Assembly (NCBI RefSeq): GCF_003391395.1
Contig: NZ_CP024190.1
Coordinates: 3,658,001-3,722,000 of the forward strand
Length of the DNA: 64,000 nt
Reading direction: 5' to 3'
Source: Mycobacterium marinum
GTDB lineage: Bacteria > Actinomycetota > Actinomycetes > Mycobacteriales > Mycobacteriaceae
Shown: positions 28,055-36,534 of the stretch, in pieces
Position numbering within the stretch: the stretch's first letter is position 1
Layout of the letters: every line of letters begins with the position of its first letter
The notes under the pieces: model-generated
Seen by the model: the letters and a program-made list of their open reading frames with translations, nothing else
Told to the model about the DNA's origin: nothing
Database searches by the model: none
Program-made: the position numbers and the translations under genes

Positions 28055-28413
28055 GACACCCTACCCAGTCGCGCCCGGTAACGACGCGGTGCCGTACCCA
28101 CACGGCGCCGCGCCGGCTGCCCAACTCTGGGTTGACCCGCAGTGACAGCCCAGCTCACAGCGGACATCTGAACCCGCCGTTCCCGACCGCCGGAGCCCGA
28201 GCCTAGGTCCAGCACCGCGACGAACAGCTCGTGATCGGCCGCAACCCGGCGGGGCGGGGCCGACAATCGCGCTCACGCCGGTTCCTGGGCGCTACCTACT
28301 GAGGCGCACGACACCCCGATAAACAGCGGCTAGGCCACATGAAAGCCGACCAGCAGCAGACGGCGGCGGCGCAATCAGCACCGGCAAGCCGCCGACAGGC
28401 ACATCAGCGCACG
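28055..28413. other. Non-coding interval between PE_PGRS gene and murE
   Basis: 359 bp, GC-rich, with no convincing gene on either strand. In M. tuberculosis this position holds three extra genes (Rv2159c-Rv2161c, from memory) that are absent here. It probably contains the murE promoter, but I could not pick a -10/-35 pair. Confidence 0.6.
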
Positions 28414-30207
28414 TCAGCCCTGGGCACCGGGCGAGCCGAATAGTCGACCGCCTCGCCCGCCGAAACCGCCGGTCGCTGGCGGCAGGCCTAACCCGCCGGC
28501 GCCGCCGGACCCGCCGCTACCGATCCAATCGGCGTTGCCACCGTCGCCGCCCAGCCCGCCAGCCGCGCTGCCGTCCCCACCGTCGCCGCCGGCCCCGCCA
28601 TCACCCATCATCCCGGCTGCTCCGCCGCCACCACCGTTGCCGCCGGCACCGCTAGCGCCGGTTCCGCCAGCCCCTCCGGACCCGCCATTGCCATACAACG
28701 ACCCGCCATTCCCGCCGGCACCGGCATGTGCACCGAGTCCGCCGGACCCGCCGGCGCCGCCGGACCCGCCGTTACCGATCCAATCGGCGCTGGCACCGTT
28801 GCCGCCCAGGCCGCCAGCGCCAGTACCGCCCCCTCCGTTGCCGCCCGCCCCGCCGGCCCCGCCATCGCCGATTAACCCGGCTGCCCCGCCGCCGCCACCA
28901 ACCCCGCCCGTACCGCCGATGGTGTTACCTATACCTCCGACGCCACCGGTCCCACCACTGCCACCACTCCCGAACAGTTTCGCCGCGCCTCCGGTTCCGC
29001 CGGCCCCACCCACACCACCGATGCTGTTGGTGCTGGCGTGATTTGCGCCTCCGGTACCGCCGACCCCACCGGCCCCACCGCTACCGATCAGCCCACTGGT
29101 ACCGCCGGCCCCTCCGTTCCCACCGACACCGGGAATGCCGGAGCCTTGCAAGAGCCCTCCCCCGGTACCGCCGGCCCCACCGGCCCCACCGTCGCCGTAG
29201 AACAACCCGCCATTTCCGCCAGCCCCGCCATTTCCGCCGACCCCGCCGTCCCCAACTGGTGCGGTAGCGGTACCACCGAAGCCACCGTGGCCGCCGGCCC
29301 CGCCATTGCCCCACAACCCGGCGTTTCCCCCGTACCCTCCGGCAGCGCCATTCGGAGTGCCTTTAGCGCCGAAAATCTGATTATTCAGCCCGGCGTCACC
29401 ACCGCCGCCGCCATTGCCGAAAAGCAGCCCACCATGTCCGCCGTTACCACCGGCCCCCTCCACAGACCCCACCGTGAAGAAACCGGGACGCCAGGTATCG
29501 CCGCCATCGCCGCCGGCTCCGCCGTCACCCCACAGCCCAGCGTTGCCACCCGCACCACCAACCCCGCCCGCCGTGTAGTAAGTCCCAGCGGCGGCCCCGC
29601 CTTGCCCGCCGGCCCCACCGTTGCCGTAGAGCCATCCACCGTTGCCCCCGGCACCCCCAGCCCCTCCGGCCCAGCCACTGCCTCCCGCCCCGCCATTGCC
29701 GATCAGCCCCGCCGCGCCCCCGCTACCACCTGCCGCAGCGGTGGCGCCGCTGGTGTAGCTGTAGCCGTCGCCACCATTGCCGTACAACAACCCCCCAGCC
29801 CCACCATTAGGGCTGGCCGCGGTTCCCGCCGTCCCATCACCGATCAATGGGCGCCCCAACAACGCTTGCGTGGGCGCATTGACCGCCCCCAACACACCCT
29901 GCTCAACACCCTGCAACGGCGATACGTTGACCACCTCCGCGGCCGCATACGCGCCCCCCGCATTGGTCAACGCCTGCAAAAACTGGGCATGAAACGCATT
30001 CGCCTGAGCGCTGAGCGTCTGATAAGCCTGGCCATGACCGGAAAACAACGCCGCCATCGCCACCGACACCTCATCAGCACCCGCTGCCAACACCCCGGCC
30101 GTCGGGGCCGCCACCGACATATTGGCCGCCTGCAGGCTCGACCCGATCACCCCAACATCCGACGCAGCCGCGGCCAGTGCCTCCTGAGTTACCGACACGA
30201 AAGACAT
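28414..30207 (-). CDS. PE_PGRS family protein
   Basis: Mycobacteria-specific surface or secreted protein. The N-terminal PE domain (residues 1-~95) begins MSFVSVTQEALAAAASDVG, followed by a linker (LIGDGTAG, GGLLYGNGGDGYSY) and then a long PGRS region of Gly-Gly-Ala/Gly-Gly-Asn repeats with recurring WLYGNGG, LWGDGG and LIGNGGAGG blocks to the end near residue 597. The ATG at 30207 has GAGGGG upstream. The position between pbpB and murE matches PE_PGRS38 of M. tuberculosis. PE domains direct ESX-5-type export; the PGRS repeats vary quickly and give no specific function. Confidence 0.96.
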   Translation of the reverse strand: MSFVSVTQEALAAAASDVGVIGSSLQAANMSVAAPTAGVLAAGADEVSVAMAALFSGHGQAYQTLSAQANAFHAQFLQALTNAGGAYAAAEVVNVSPLQGVEQGVLGAVNAPTQALLGRPLIGDGTAGTAASPNGGAGGLLYGNGGDGYSYTSGATAAAGGSGGAAGLIGNGGAGGSGWAGGAGGAGGNGGWLYGNGGAGGQGGAAAGTYYTAGGVGGAGGNAGLWGDGGAGGDGGDTWRPGFFTVGSVEGAGGNGGHGGLLFGNGGGGGDAGLNNQIFGAKGTPNGAAGGYGGNAGLWGNGGAGGHGGFGGTATAPVGDGGVGGNGGAGGNGGLFYGDGGAGGAGGTGGGLLQGSGIPGVGGNGGAGGTSGLIGSGGAGGVGGTGGANHASTNSIGGVGGAGGTGGAAKLFGSGGSGGTGGVGGIGNTIGGTGGVGGGGGAAGLIGDGGAGGAGGNGGGGTGAGGLGGNGASADWIGNGGSGGAGGSGGLGAHAGAGGNGGSLYGNGGSGGAGGTGASGAGGNGGGGGAAGMMGDGGAGGDGGDGSAAGGLGGDGGNADWIGSGGSGGAGGLGLPPATGGFGGRGGRLFGSPGAQG

Positions 30208-30457
30208 CGCTAAATCCCCTCACGCAAGTCCGATGCCGGTTAGCGGGCGACCCGGATGGACAGGTCGACCGAGTTCTGACATCACGCAATTCCCGATTGC
30301 CAGAACGTTACATTCAATGCCAAATGTAAACCGCAGTTTCAGATATTTGACTGATTCCAGTGAGGCATGGCGGCCAGCATTCTCCCTAGCGGTCGCGACA
30401 CGAGCCGGCGCACCTAGGCGTTGCGCTGGTTCAGTGGTGGGTCTCGGCAGCAGGTTC

Positions 30458-32533
30458 CTAGGTGGCCTGCAGCAGCAGGGGCGGCCCCGGGTCCGCGGAC
30501 AGCGGCACATTCTCGCGCTGCATCAGCCACGCAGCGATGTTGTGGAACAGCGGCGCCGACGAGTGACCGGCGGTTCCATCGGAGTTGCGTTCCGGGTTGT
30601 CCAGCATCAGGCCGATGACGTAGCGAGGATTGTCGACGGTGGCCAGTCCCGCGAAGGTGATCCAGTACACGTTGTCGAAATAGCAGCCACATGCCGGGTT
30701 GATCTGCTGCGCGGTTCCGGTCTTGCCCGCCATCTGGTAGCCCGGCACCGCGGCGGCGGTTCCGGTGCCCTGCTGATAGCCCATCGGGTCGCGCTGGACG
30801 ACCGCGCGCAGCATCTCGCGCACGGTTTGAGCGGTCTGCGCCGACACCACCCTGATGCCCTCGGGCCGTGGCTCTTCGGTACGCGTTCCGTCGGCGGCGA
30901 TGGTCGCCTTGATGATCCGCGGCGGTATCCGCACCCCGTCGTTGGCAATCGCCTGGTACATGCCGGCCATTTGCAGCAGTGTCATCGAAAGCCCTTGGCC
31001 GATCGGCAGGTTCGCGAACGTGCTGCCCGACCACTGGTCGAGCGGCGGCACCAGGCCGGCGCTTTCGCCGGGCAATCCGACACCGGTGCGCTGGCCCAGA
31101 CCGAACTTGCCGACCATGTCGTAAAAACGTTCCGGGCCGACCCGCTGCGCGAGCATCAAGGTGCCCACGTTCGAAGACTTCCCGAACACCCCGGTCGTGG
31201 TGTAGGGCATGACACCGTGACCCCAGGCGTCGTGCACGGTAACGCCGCCCATTTGGATCGTGCCGGGCACCTGTAGCACTTCGTCGGGGGTGCTCAGCCC
31301 GTACTCGATGACCGAGGCCGCGGCGATGATCTTGTTTACCGAACCCGGCTCAAAAGGCGATGACACCACCAGATTGCCGAGTTGGCGGTCGCCCTGGCGG
31401 CCGATGTCTTGAGACGGGTCGAAGGTGTTGTCGTTGGCCATGGCAAGGACTTCGCCGGTCTGGGCGTCCAGGACCACCGCCGAGGCGTTGCGGGCTCCGG
31501 ACAAGTTCTTCGCCTGCTGCACCTGTTGCTGCACGTAGAACTGGATGTCGTTGTCCAGGGTCAGCTGGACGGTGGACCCGTGCACCGCTTTGTGCCGGTT
31601 GCGATAGCTGCCGGGGATGACGACGCCGTCCGATCCCCGGTCGTAGGTCACCGACCCGTCGGTGCCGGCCAGCACCGCGTCAAGCGAGTCCTCCAGGCCG
31701 AGCAGACCATGGCCGTCCCAGTCGATGCCGCCGACGATATTGGCCGCCAACGATCCACCCGGGTATTGGCGCAGATCCTGGCGCTCCGAACCGACTTCGG
31801 GATACTTGTCGGTGATCGCGCTGGCGATAACCGGATCGACGGCGCGTGCCAAATACACGAACGACTCGTTGCTCTGCAGCTTCTTGAGCAGGGTGGGTGC
31901 ATCGGGCTTGTTGTTCAGCTTGCCCGCAACGTCCTTCGCGATGTCCTTCAGCCGCTGCTGGGGGTCGGGCGCGGCCGGAGACTTCAGCTTGGCCTCCTCC
32001 AGCTGCTTGCGAATCCGCTTCGGCTGGAATGTCAGCGCACGTGCCTCGATGGTGAAGGCGAGCCGATCGTTGTGCCGGTCGACGATGGAGCCGCGCAACG
32101 CGGCTTCGACGTCGGTGACCTTCAGCTGACCAGCCGCCTGCGCGCGCAGGTCCTCGGCATTTGATACCTGCAGAACGAACAGCTGGGTCGCCGCCACCAG
32201 CATCAGCACCAAGATCACCGCGTTTCCGGCTCGGTGCCGAAACACGAATGAAGCGCCGCGGCTGGCGACTTCCACCGCCTGGCGGGTGCGCCGCTCCCGT
32301 GCCGACCTGCCGGGCGGGGCGACCTCAGTGCGCGCCGCCGGACGGGTCTTCTTGGCCTGTTTGGCTTGGGGCAGTCGCTTCGGTTCACGAGCCTGCTTGG
32401 GCGAGCGGTCGGCCCGCGTCTTACCGGACGACCTGGGCTGGCGCGGTTCGTGGGCGCTGTGCGCCTTGCCCGAGACCCGCCGTGACCGCGAGGACTGCGA
32501 CGGACGAGCCTGCCGCGATTCGCCGCGGCTCAC
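30458..32533 (-). CDS. pbpB: Septal class B penicillin-binding protein PbpB (FtsI)
   Basis: Septal transpeptidase, the partner of FtsW. A basic cytoplasmic N-terminus rich in Arg/Lys/Ser/Pro (residues 1-105) is followed by one membrane helix (NAVILVLMLVAATQLFVLQV), a dimerisation/pedestal domain and the transpeptidase domain with SVNK (SxxK) after FEPG, SSN (SxN) in GKSSNVGTL and KTG in AGKTGTAQQ. 691 residues against about 679 in M. tuberculosis. GTG 32533 overlaps the stop of the ftsL-like gene (GTGA). Target of beta-lactams. Confidence 0.97.
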   Translation of the reverse strand: MSRGESRQARPSQSSRSRRVSGKAHSAHEPRQPRSSGKTRADRSPKQAREPKRLPQAKQAKKTRPAARTEVAPPGRSARERRTRQAVEVASRGASFVFRHRAGNAVILVLMLVAATQLFVLQVSNAEDLRAQAAGQLKVTDVEAALRGSIVDRHNDRLAFTIEARALTFQPKRIRKQLEEAKLKSPAAPDPQQRLKDIAKDVAGKLNNKPDAPTLLKKLQSNESFVYLARAVDPVIASAITDKYPEVGSERQDLRQYPGGSLAANIVGGIDWDGHGLLGLEDSLDAVLAGTDGSVTYDRGSDGVVIPGSYRNRHKAVHGSTVQLTLDNDIQFYVQQQVQQAKNLSGARNASAVVLDAQTGEVLAMANDNTFDPSQDIGRQGDRQLGNLVVSSPFEPGSVNKIIAAASVIEYGLSTPDEVLQVPGTIQMGGVTVHDAWGHGVMPYTTTGVFGKSSNVGTLMLAQRVGPERFYDMVGKFGLGQRTGVGLPGESAGLVPPLDQWSGSTFANLPIGQGLSMTLLQMAGMYQAIANDGVRIPPRIIKATIAADGTRTEEPRPEGIRVVSAQTAQTVREMLRAVVQRDPMGYQQGTGTAAAVPGYQMAGKTGTAQQINPACGCYFDNVYWITFAGLATVDNPRYVIGLMLDNPERNSDGTAGHSSAPLFHNIAAWLMQRENVPLSADPGPPLLLQAT

Positions 32534-33801
32534 CGTGACACCCCTGGCGCCGCAGCAGCGGCTGGACCGGGCTGTACACCGCTAGCCGGAGCCGGAAGCG
32601 CTGGCACCGGCGCCGGTACCCCCGCCTGAGGAGCCACCGGAAGCCCGGCCGTCCCCGGCACCGGCGCAGCCAGTGAGGCCTGCGGGGCCACGGGGACGAC
32701 CGCGACGGGCGGCGCCGTGACCGCTGGCACCGGTACCGGCACCTCAGCGGGCACCTGAGCGGGCACTGGTGCGGGCAGCACGACCGGAGCCGGGGGAACT
32801 TGGACCGCCCCGGCCGGTGGTCCTGGCAACTGGCCCGGCCCGGTGACCGGACCCGCAACGCCAGGCAACTGGCCGGGAAGCGGCACCGGCCCCGGCGCCC
32901 CGGGTACCTGACCCGGTATCTCGATCGGGGGCTGGCCCGGTAGGTGGTTGGTGCCGGCGCCAAGGGTCGACGAACCGTCTGGAGTGCGCGGCAACAGTTG
33001 CGGTCCCGTTCTGGGGAGCAACGCCGGATCGTCGGGACCCGGCATTACCCGCACCGGAACCTCGGGCGGCAACGCGGCCGGCTTCGGGGGCGCCGGAGGA
33101 CCTTCTTCGGGCAGCTTGCTGTTCAGCGGTGGCGGGGGTACACCATCAGCCGGCTTCGGGGTACCCACTACCACCCAGTTTCCGTCCGGAGCCTGAACCA
33201 GATGGGCGGTATCCCGGGTGGGGATCATGCCCTGTTTGCGGGCCGCTTCGGCCAACGCGGGCGCGGATTCCGCTTCGCGTACATCGCGTTCCAGCGATTC
33301 CTTCTGCTGCTGCAGCATCCGGGTCCGCTCCCGAGCATGGCTGAGCTGATACGAACGCTCGGCCGCGTCGGTGGACAGCCACAAGGTGAGCCCCAGCCCC
33401 ACCCCGAGCGAGCCGATCACCAACACCACAAACGGAACCCTGCTGAGCAGTGCGTGGGGACGCAGGTCCATCGAGGCCAGCCGGACCGCCATCCGCTCCG
33501 TCAGCTTGGGCCGGACGACCTTGGGTGCCTTGGCTTTCCGAGCCTTGGCCCGCGCTTTGGCTTGCCCGGTGTTCTTCGGCCGCGCCGGGCGCTCCGCGGG
33601 CCGCGGCATGGGTGTGGTCTGCGGTCCCGACATCGGGATCCGGGCCTCCCGGTTGGGCGCTTTCTTCTTTCCGGCCCGACCACGGCGCGACGCGTCAGCC
33701 GGTGTGCGCCTGGTGGTACGGGCGACCGAACCGTCGCGTCCGCCGCCACGATCACCGCTCTGGCGTTTTCCAGGCACCCGAGCCTCGCGCTTCGCCTTCA
33801 T
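32530..33801 (-). CDS. FtsL-like, proline-rich membrane protein (Rv2164c-like)
   Basis: A 423-residue protein with a basic Arg/Lys-rich N-terminus (residues 1-120), one membrane helix (VPFVVLVIGSLGVGLGLTLWL), then a short coiled coil (AAERSYQLSHARERTRMLQQ onward) and a long Pro/Val/Ala-rich exoplasmic tail with repeated P-G-Q and V-P-A-P elements. Helix plus coiled coil between rsmH and pbpB is the classic place and form of FtsL; the proline-rich tail is a mycobacterial elaboration. Overlaps pbpB by 4 bases and rsmH by 4 bases (ATGA), implying coupled translation. Confidence 0.88.
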   Translation of the reverse strand: MKAKREARVPGKRQSGDRGGGRDGSVARTTRRTPADASRRGRAGKKKAPNREARIPMSGPQTTPMPRPAERPARPKNTGQAKARAKARKAKAPKVVRPKLTERMAVRLASMDLRPHALLSRVPFVVLVIGSLGVGLGLTLWLSTDAAERSYQLSHARERTRMLQQQKESLERDVREAESAPALAEAARKQGMIPTRDTAHLVQAPDGNWVVVGTPKPADGVPPPPLNSKLPEEGPPAPPKPAALPPEVPVRVMPGPDDPALLPRTGPQLLPRTPDGSSTLGAGTNHLPGQPPIEIPGQVPGAPGPVPLPGQLPGVAGPVTGPGQLPGPPAGAVQVPPAPVVLPAPVPAQVPAEVPVPVPAVTAPPVAVVPVAPQASLAAPVPGTAGLPVAPQAGVPAPVPALPAPASGVQPGPAAAAAPGVSR

Positions 33802-34985
33802 GACTCGCCCTTCCCGGTTCCTTGTCGCGGTAGTGCCTCGAGCTCAAGCCGTTCCAACGCCCGCAATCGCACGGGCGCGCTGCGCGGGTTGCGTTCCACC
33901 TCGGCCGCATCCGCGCGTTCGGCGCCGTGGGTCAACGAGCGGAATCGCGGCCCATGGCCGGGAAGTTCAACCGGAAGGTCCATCGGTGTGCGCGAGGCGA
34001 CCGCGTCGGCGAACACCCGCTTGACGATCCGGTCCTCCAGAGATTGATAGGCCATGACGACAATCCGCCCGCCAACGGCAAGCGCGTCCATTGCGGCGGG
34101 GACGGCACTACGCAAGGAGCCCAGCTCGTCGTTGACCGCAATTCGCAGCGCCTGGAAAGTGCGCTTGGCCGGATGTCCGCCGGTACGCCGCGCCGCAGCC
34201 GGAATCGCCTCGTAGAGAAGAGCAACGAGTTCCGCGGTGGTGGTGAACGGCTTGTCGGCGCGCCTGCGGATGATGCGGGCCGCGATGCGGCGCGCGAACC
34301 GCTCCTCGCCGTAGCGGTGCAGGATATCGGCCAGTGCCGCCTCGTCGTAGGTATTGATGATGTCGGCCGCCGACAGCGCTGACTGCGGATTCATTCGCAT
34401 GTCCAGCGGGGCGTCCTTGGCATAGGCGAAGCCTCGCTCGGCCTGGTCGAGCTGCATCGACGAGACGCCCAGGTCGAATAGCGCGCCGTCGATCGATTGC
34501 GCTGCGCCATAACCCAGTTCGGTCAACGCCGAGGCCAGACCGTCGTAGCGCGTGTGCACCAGCGTGACCCGGTCGGCAAAGCGCGCCAATCGAGTCCGGA
34601 CGATCTCGAGGGCACTGGGATCACGGTCGAGCCCGATCAGTCGCAAACCCGGCAGCTCCGTCAAGAACCGCTCCGCGTGCCCACCCGCGCCGATTGTGGC
34701 GTCGACCAGAACCGCCTCCGACCCGTCCGCGTGGTGGCGAGTCAGCGCGGGCCTGAGCAGCTCGACGCAGCGTTGCGCCAGGACGGGAACATGGTGAAAG
34801 TCATTGAAGCCGGGTTCCGTCGGGCCGTCAGCCACCGCGACACCTCCCCTGGTTGGGGCCGGGCAATCCTCGCCTACCAGGCGCAATGCCCCTGCACCGA
34901 GGTCCCTGTCCGAAGGCACGAACCTGGCGTTGGGGAAGTACGCCAGGGTCGGTTCGGGCAGAGACCACGGTGCACGGACATGCAC
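33798..34985 (-). CDS. rsmH: 16S rRNA (cytosine1402-N4)-methyltransferase
   Basis: SAM-dependent methyltransferase (MraW) acting on the ribosomal decoding centre. Motifs: FHHVPVLAQRCVELL, DATIGAGGHAERFL (SAM site), GLDRDPSAL, DGALFDLGVSSMQLD, ERGFAYAKDAPLDMRM, GGHPAKRTFQALRIAVN and SLEDRIVKRVF. GTG 34985 is taken as start: it follows the mraZ stop at once and gives an N-terminus like the M. tuberculosis protein (RAPWSLPE). Upstream in-frame codons lie in mraZ. About 395 residues. Confidence 0.96.
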   Translation of the reverse strand: MHVRAPWSLPEPTLAYFPNARFVPSDRDLGAGALRLVGEDCPAPTRGGVAVADGPTEPGFNDFHHVPVLAQRCVELLRPALTRHHADGSEAVLVDATIGAGGHAERFLTELPGLRLIGLDRDPSALEIVRTRLARFADRVTLVHTRYDGLASALTELGYGAAQSIDGALFDLGVSSMQLDQAERGFAYAKDAPLDMRMNPQSALSAADIINTYDEAALADILHRYGEERFARRIAARIIRRRADKPFTTTAELVALLYEAIPAAARRTGGHPAKRTFQALRIAVNDELGSLRSAVPAAMDALAVGGRIVVMAYQSLEDRIVKRVFADAVASRTPMDLPVELPGHGPRFRSLTHGAERADAAEVERNPRSAPVRLRALERLELEALPRQGTGKGES

Positions 34986-34986
34986 C

Positions 34987-35418
34987 TCAGAAAATGTCGC
35001 CGAGTGCTTCATCGCTGGCCGCGGAGAAGTTCTCTTCATGGAGTTGCTGGTAGTCGTGCCAGGCTTGCGCATCCCAGATTTCGAGATAGTCAACCGCTCC
35101 GATCACCACGCAGTCCTTGGTGAGGCCCGCATAGCGGCGGTGGTCGGCCGACAACGTGATGCGGCCCTGACTGTCGGGATGCTGTTCATCGGTGCCGGCG
35201 GCGAGATTACGCAGGAATGCTCGCGCTTCGGGATTACTGCGCGGCGCCTTGCTGGCCCGGCGAGCCAATTGCTCGAACTCCGACCGGGGATAGACAGCAA
35301 GGCTGTGATCTTGGCTCTTGGTGACCATCAACCCCCCTGCCAACGCGTCGCGAAACTTGGCCGGCAGCGTTAGCCGCCCTTTGTCATCGAGTTTGGGCGT
35401 GTAGGTGCCGAGAAACAC
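34987..35418 (-). CDS. mraZ: MraZ, transcriptional regulator of the dcw cluster
   Basis: AbrB-like DNA-binding protein that, in bacteria studied, binds repeated TGGG-type boxes upstream of its own gene. The 143-residue product has two MraZ repeats: FLGTYTPKLDDKGRLTLPAK and later DSQGRITLSADHRRYAG, each with the D-x-x-G-R signature. GTG 35418 is preceded by GGAGG with tight spacing. The operon continues into rsmH, the ftsL-like gene and pbpB. A matching array of TGGGG boxes lies 55-80 bp upstream of the start codon. Confidence 0.97.
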   Translation of the reverse strand: MFLGTYTPKLDDKGRLTLPAKFRDALAGGLMVTKSQDHSLAVYPRSEFEQLARRASKAPRSNPEARAFLRNLAAGTDEQHPDSQGRITLSADHRRYAGLTKDCVVIGAVDYLEIWDAQAWHDYQQLHEENFSAASDEALGDIF

Positions 35419-35472
35419 TAGGCCACCTCCAGCCAGAGTCACTCGGCTCACCCGAACACTTCAGCCACCATA

Positions 35473-35497
35473 CCCCACAATCCCCCACTTCGCCCCA
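35473..35497 (-). promoter_or_regulatory. Putative MraZ operator: three TGGGG boxes at 10-bp spacing
   Basis: On the coding (minus) strand, exact TGGGG pentamers occupy 35497-35493, 35487-35483 and 35477-35473, each separated by five bases. Direct repeats of TGGG with 5-base spacers are the known MraZ recognition pattern. Fits autoregulation. Confidence 0.75.
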
Positions 35498-35627
35498 TTG
35501 CCAGGGTGTCGCACCCATGTTTTTCCACTGATCTGCCACTTCGGGATGAAGTCCTACCGCCACCACCCCCCATACAGAGGGTCTACGGAGCGGCAAAGCC
35601 GCATTTCAGAGGCATGCAGGCCAAAAT

Positions 35628-35652
35628 TGGCGCCAAGTGGGGCCAAGTGGGG
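35628..35652 (+). promoter_or_regulatory. Second, oppositely oriented TGGGG box array
   Basis: On the plus strand TGGCG (35628), TGGGG (35638) and TGGGG (35648) again recur at 10-bp spacing, pointing away from mraZ and about 130 bp from the first array. Possibly a second MraZ site or an inverted partner for cooperative binding or looping. Confidence 0.5.
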
Positions 35653-35779
35653 CATATGCGACACGCCGATCGGTCACAGGTGGGGATCGGTACGGACTAC
35701 CCGCCGTAATTGCCCAGTTCGTGGGTGCGCACGCGGCAATGGGTAAACCCGCACCGGGCAGCCCAGCGCACCGCGGCAC

Positions 35780-35808
35780 AAAAAAAGGGGGCGGCCGTGG
35801 GCCGCCCC
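35780..35808 (-). terminator. Rho-independent terminator of the DUF3040 gene
   Basis: A 9-bp perfect GC-rich stem (35788-35796 with 35800-35808) and 3-base loop is followed on the minus strand by seven T (A run at 35780-35786). It lies about 20 bp after the stop of the DUF3040 gene and insulates it from the mraZ promoter region. The rest of 35419-35827 holds the MraZ boxes and no gene. Confidence 0.9.
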
Positions 35809-35827
35809 GTCTTGTTCAGATCTTCGC

Positions 35828-36232
35828 CTACTCGTCGAAACGGCGGCGGAACCGATCCTCCATACGACTGGTGAACGAGCCGCCCGACCCCTTGCCGCGG
35901 CGCTGACGCGATGTGCCAGACGCCGGCCGGGAGTGATCCACCCGACCCGACAACCGCGGGCCAGAAATGGCGAACACCACGCCGCCAAACATGACGACGA
36001 AGCCGAACACACTCAAAATCGGGAAGCTTCCGATCATCGTGGCCTTGAACGCCACACCGGAGACCAGCATCGCCAGACCGATGACGAACAACGCCGCGCC
36101 CTGTAACCGCCGGCGCGCTGTCGGTGCACGGAAACCCCCGCCACGGACGCTCGAGGCGAATTTGGGGTCTTCGGCGTAGAGAGCGCTCTCGATCTGCTCG
36201 AGCATCCGCTGCTCATGATCGGAGAGTGGCAT
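35828..36232 (-). CDS. DUF3040 membrane protein (Rv2169c-like)
   Basis: A 134-residue protein that starts MPLSDHEQRMLEQIESALY, the defining N-terminal helix of DUF3040, found across actinobacteria. Two membrane helices follow (LQGAALFVIGLAMLVSGVAF and FPILSVFGFVVMFGGVVFAI), then a basic Ser/Gly/Arg-rich cytoplasmic tail. ATG 36232 preceded by A-G-G-G-A is better than a start nine codons upstream. Function unknown. It sits next to the dcw cluster in mycobacteria and ends in a strong terminator. Confidence 0.93.
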   Translation of the reverse strand: MPLSDHEQRMLEQIESALYAEDPKFASSVRGGGFRAPTARRRLQGAALFVIGLAMLVSGVAFKATMIGSFPILSVFGFVVMFGGVVFAISGPRLSGRVDHSRPASGTSRQRRGKGSGGSFTSRMEDRFRRRFDE

Positions 36233-36534
36233 TCGTCCCTCCTTGCCGACAGCCGTCACGTAACTACCGATAGCAACGCGGATGCCCGTTGTGCGGGCAA
36301 CTAACTCAGATGATACGAGCTGAATCCGTGCGGTACCACTGGTTCGCCGGCGATTCTATCCTGGCGTCATCAATGCGCACGAATGGGTGGGAGTACCGCT
36401 GCGATGCAACCCATCACAATTGCCCCGTCGACTCCGGGTCGATCACCATCCAACCGCTCGCTGAGCTACTGGCGCGTGGTCAGATACTGGTGCTGAAGCA
36501 TCGCACCAAATAACCACGAGGAGGGCAGCCCGCG
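36233..36534. other. Divergent intergenic region, DUF3040 gene / GNAT gene
   Basis: 302 bp between divergent starts; should hold both promoters. I saw no protein-coding gene, RNA gene or clear operator. GGAGGG for the GNAT gene lies at its right end (about 36520-36526). Confidence 0.6.

Noticed and set aside
28414..29950. Dense short repeats that could suggest a CRISPR array or minisatellite
   Set aside because: They are the in-frame Gly-Gly-Ala/Asn codons of the PGRS domain; no spacer/repeat periodicity and no cas genes.
29038..30213. 391-codon plus-strand open frame
   Set aside because: Antisense to the PE_PGRS gene; created by the GC-rich repeats.
36289..36513. 74-codon open frame between divergent DUF3040 and GNAT genes
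   Set aside because: No ribosome-binding site, no conserved motif, lies in the promoter region.
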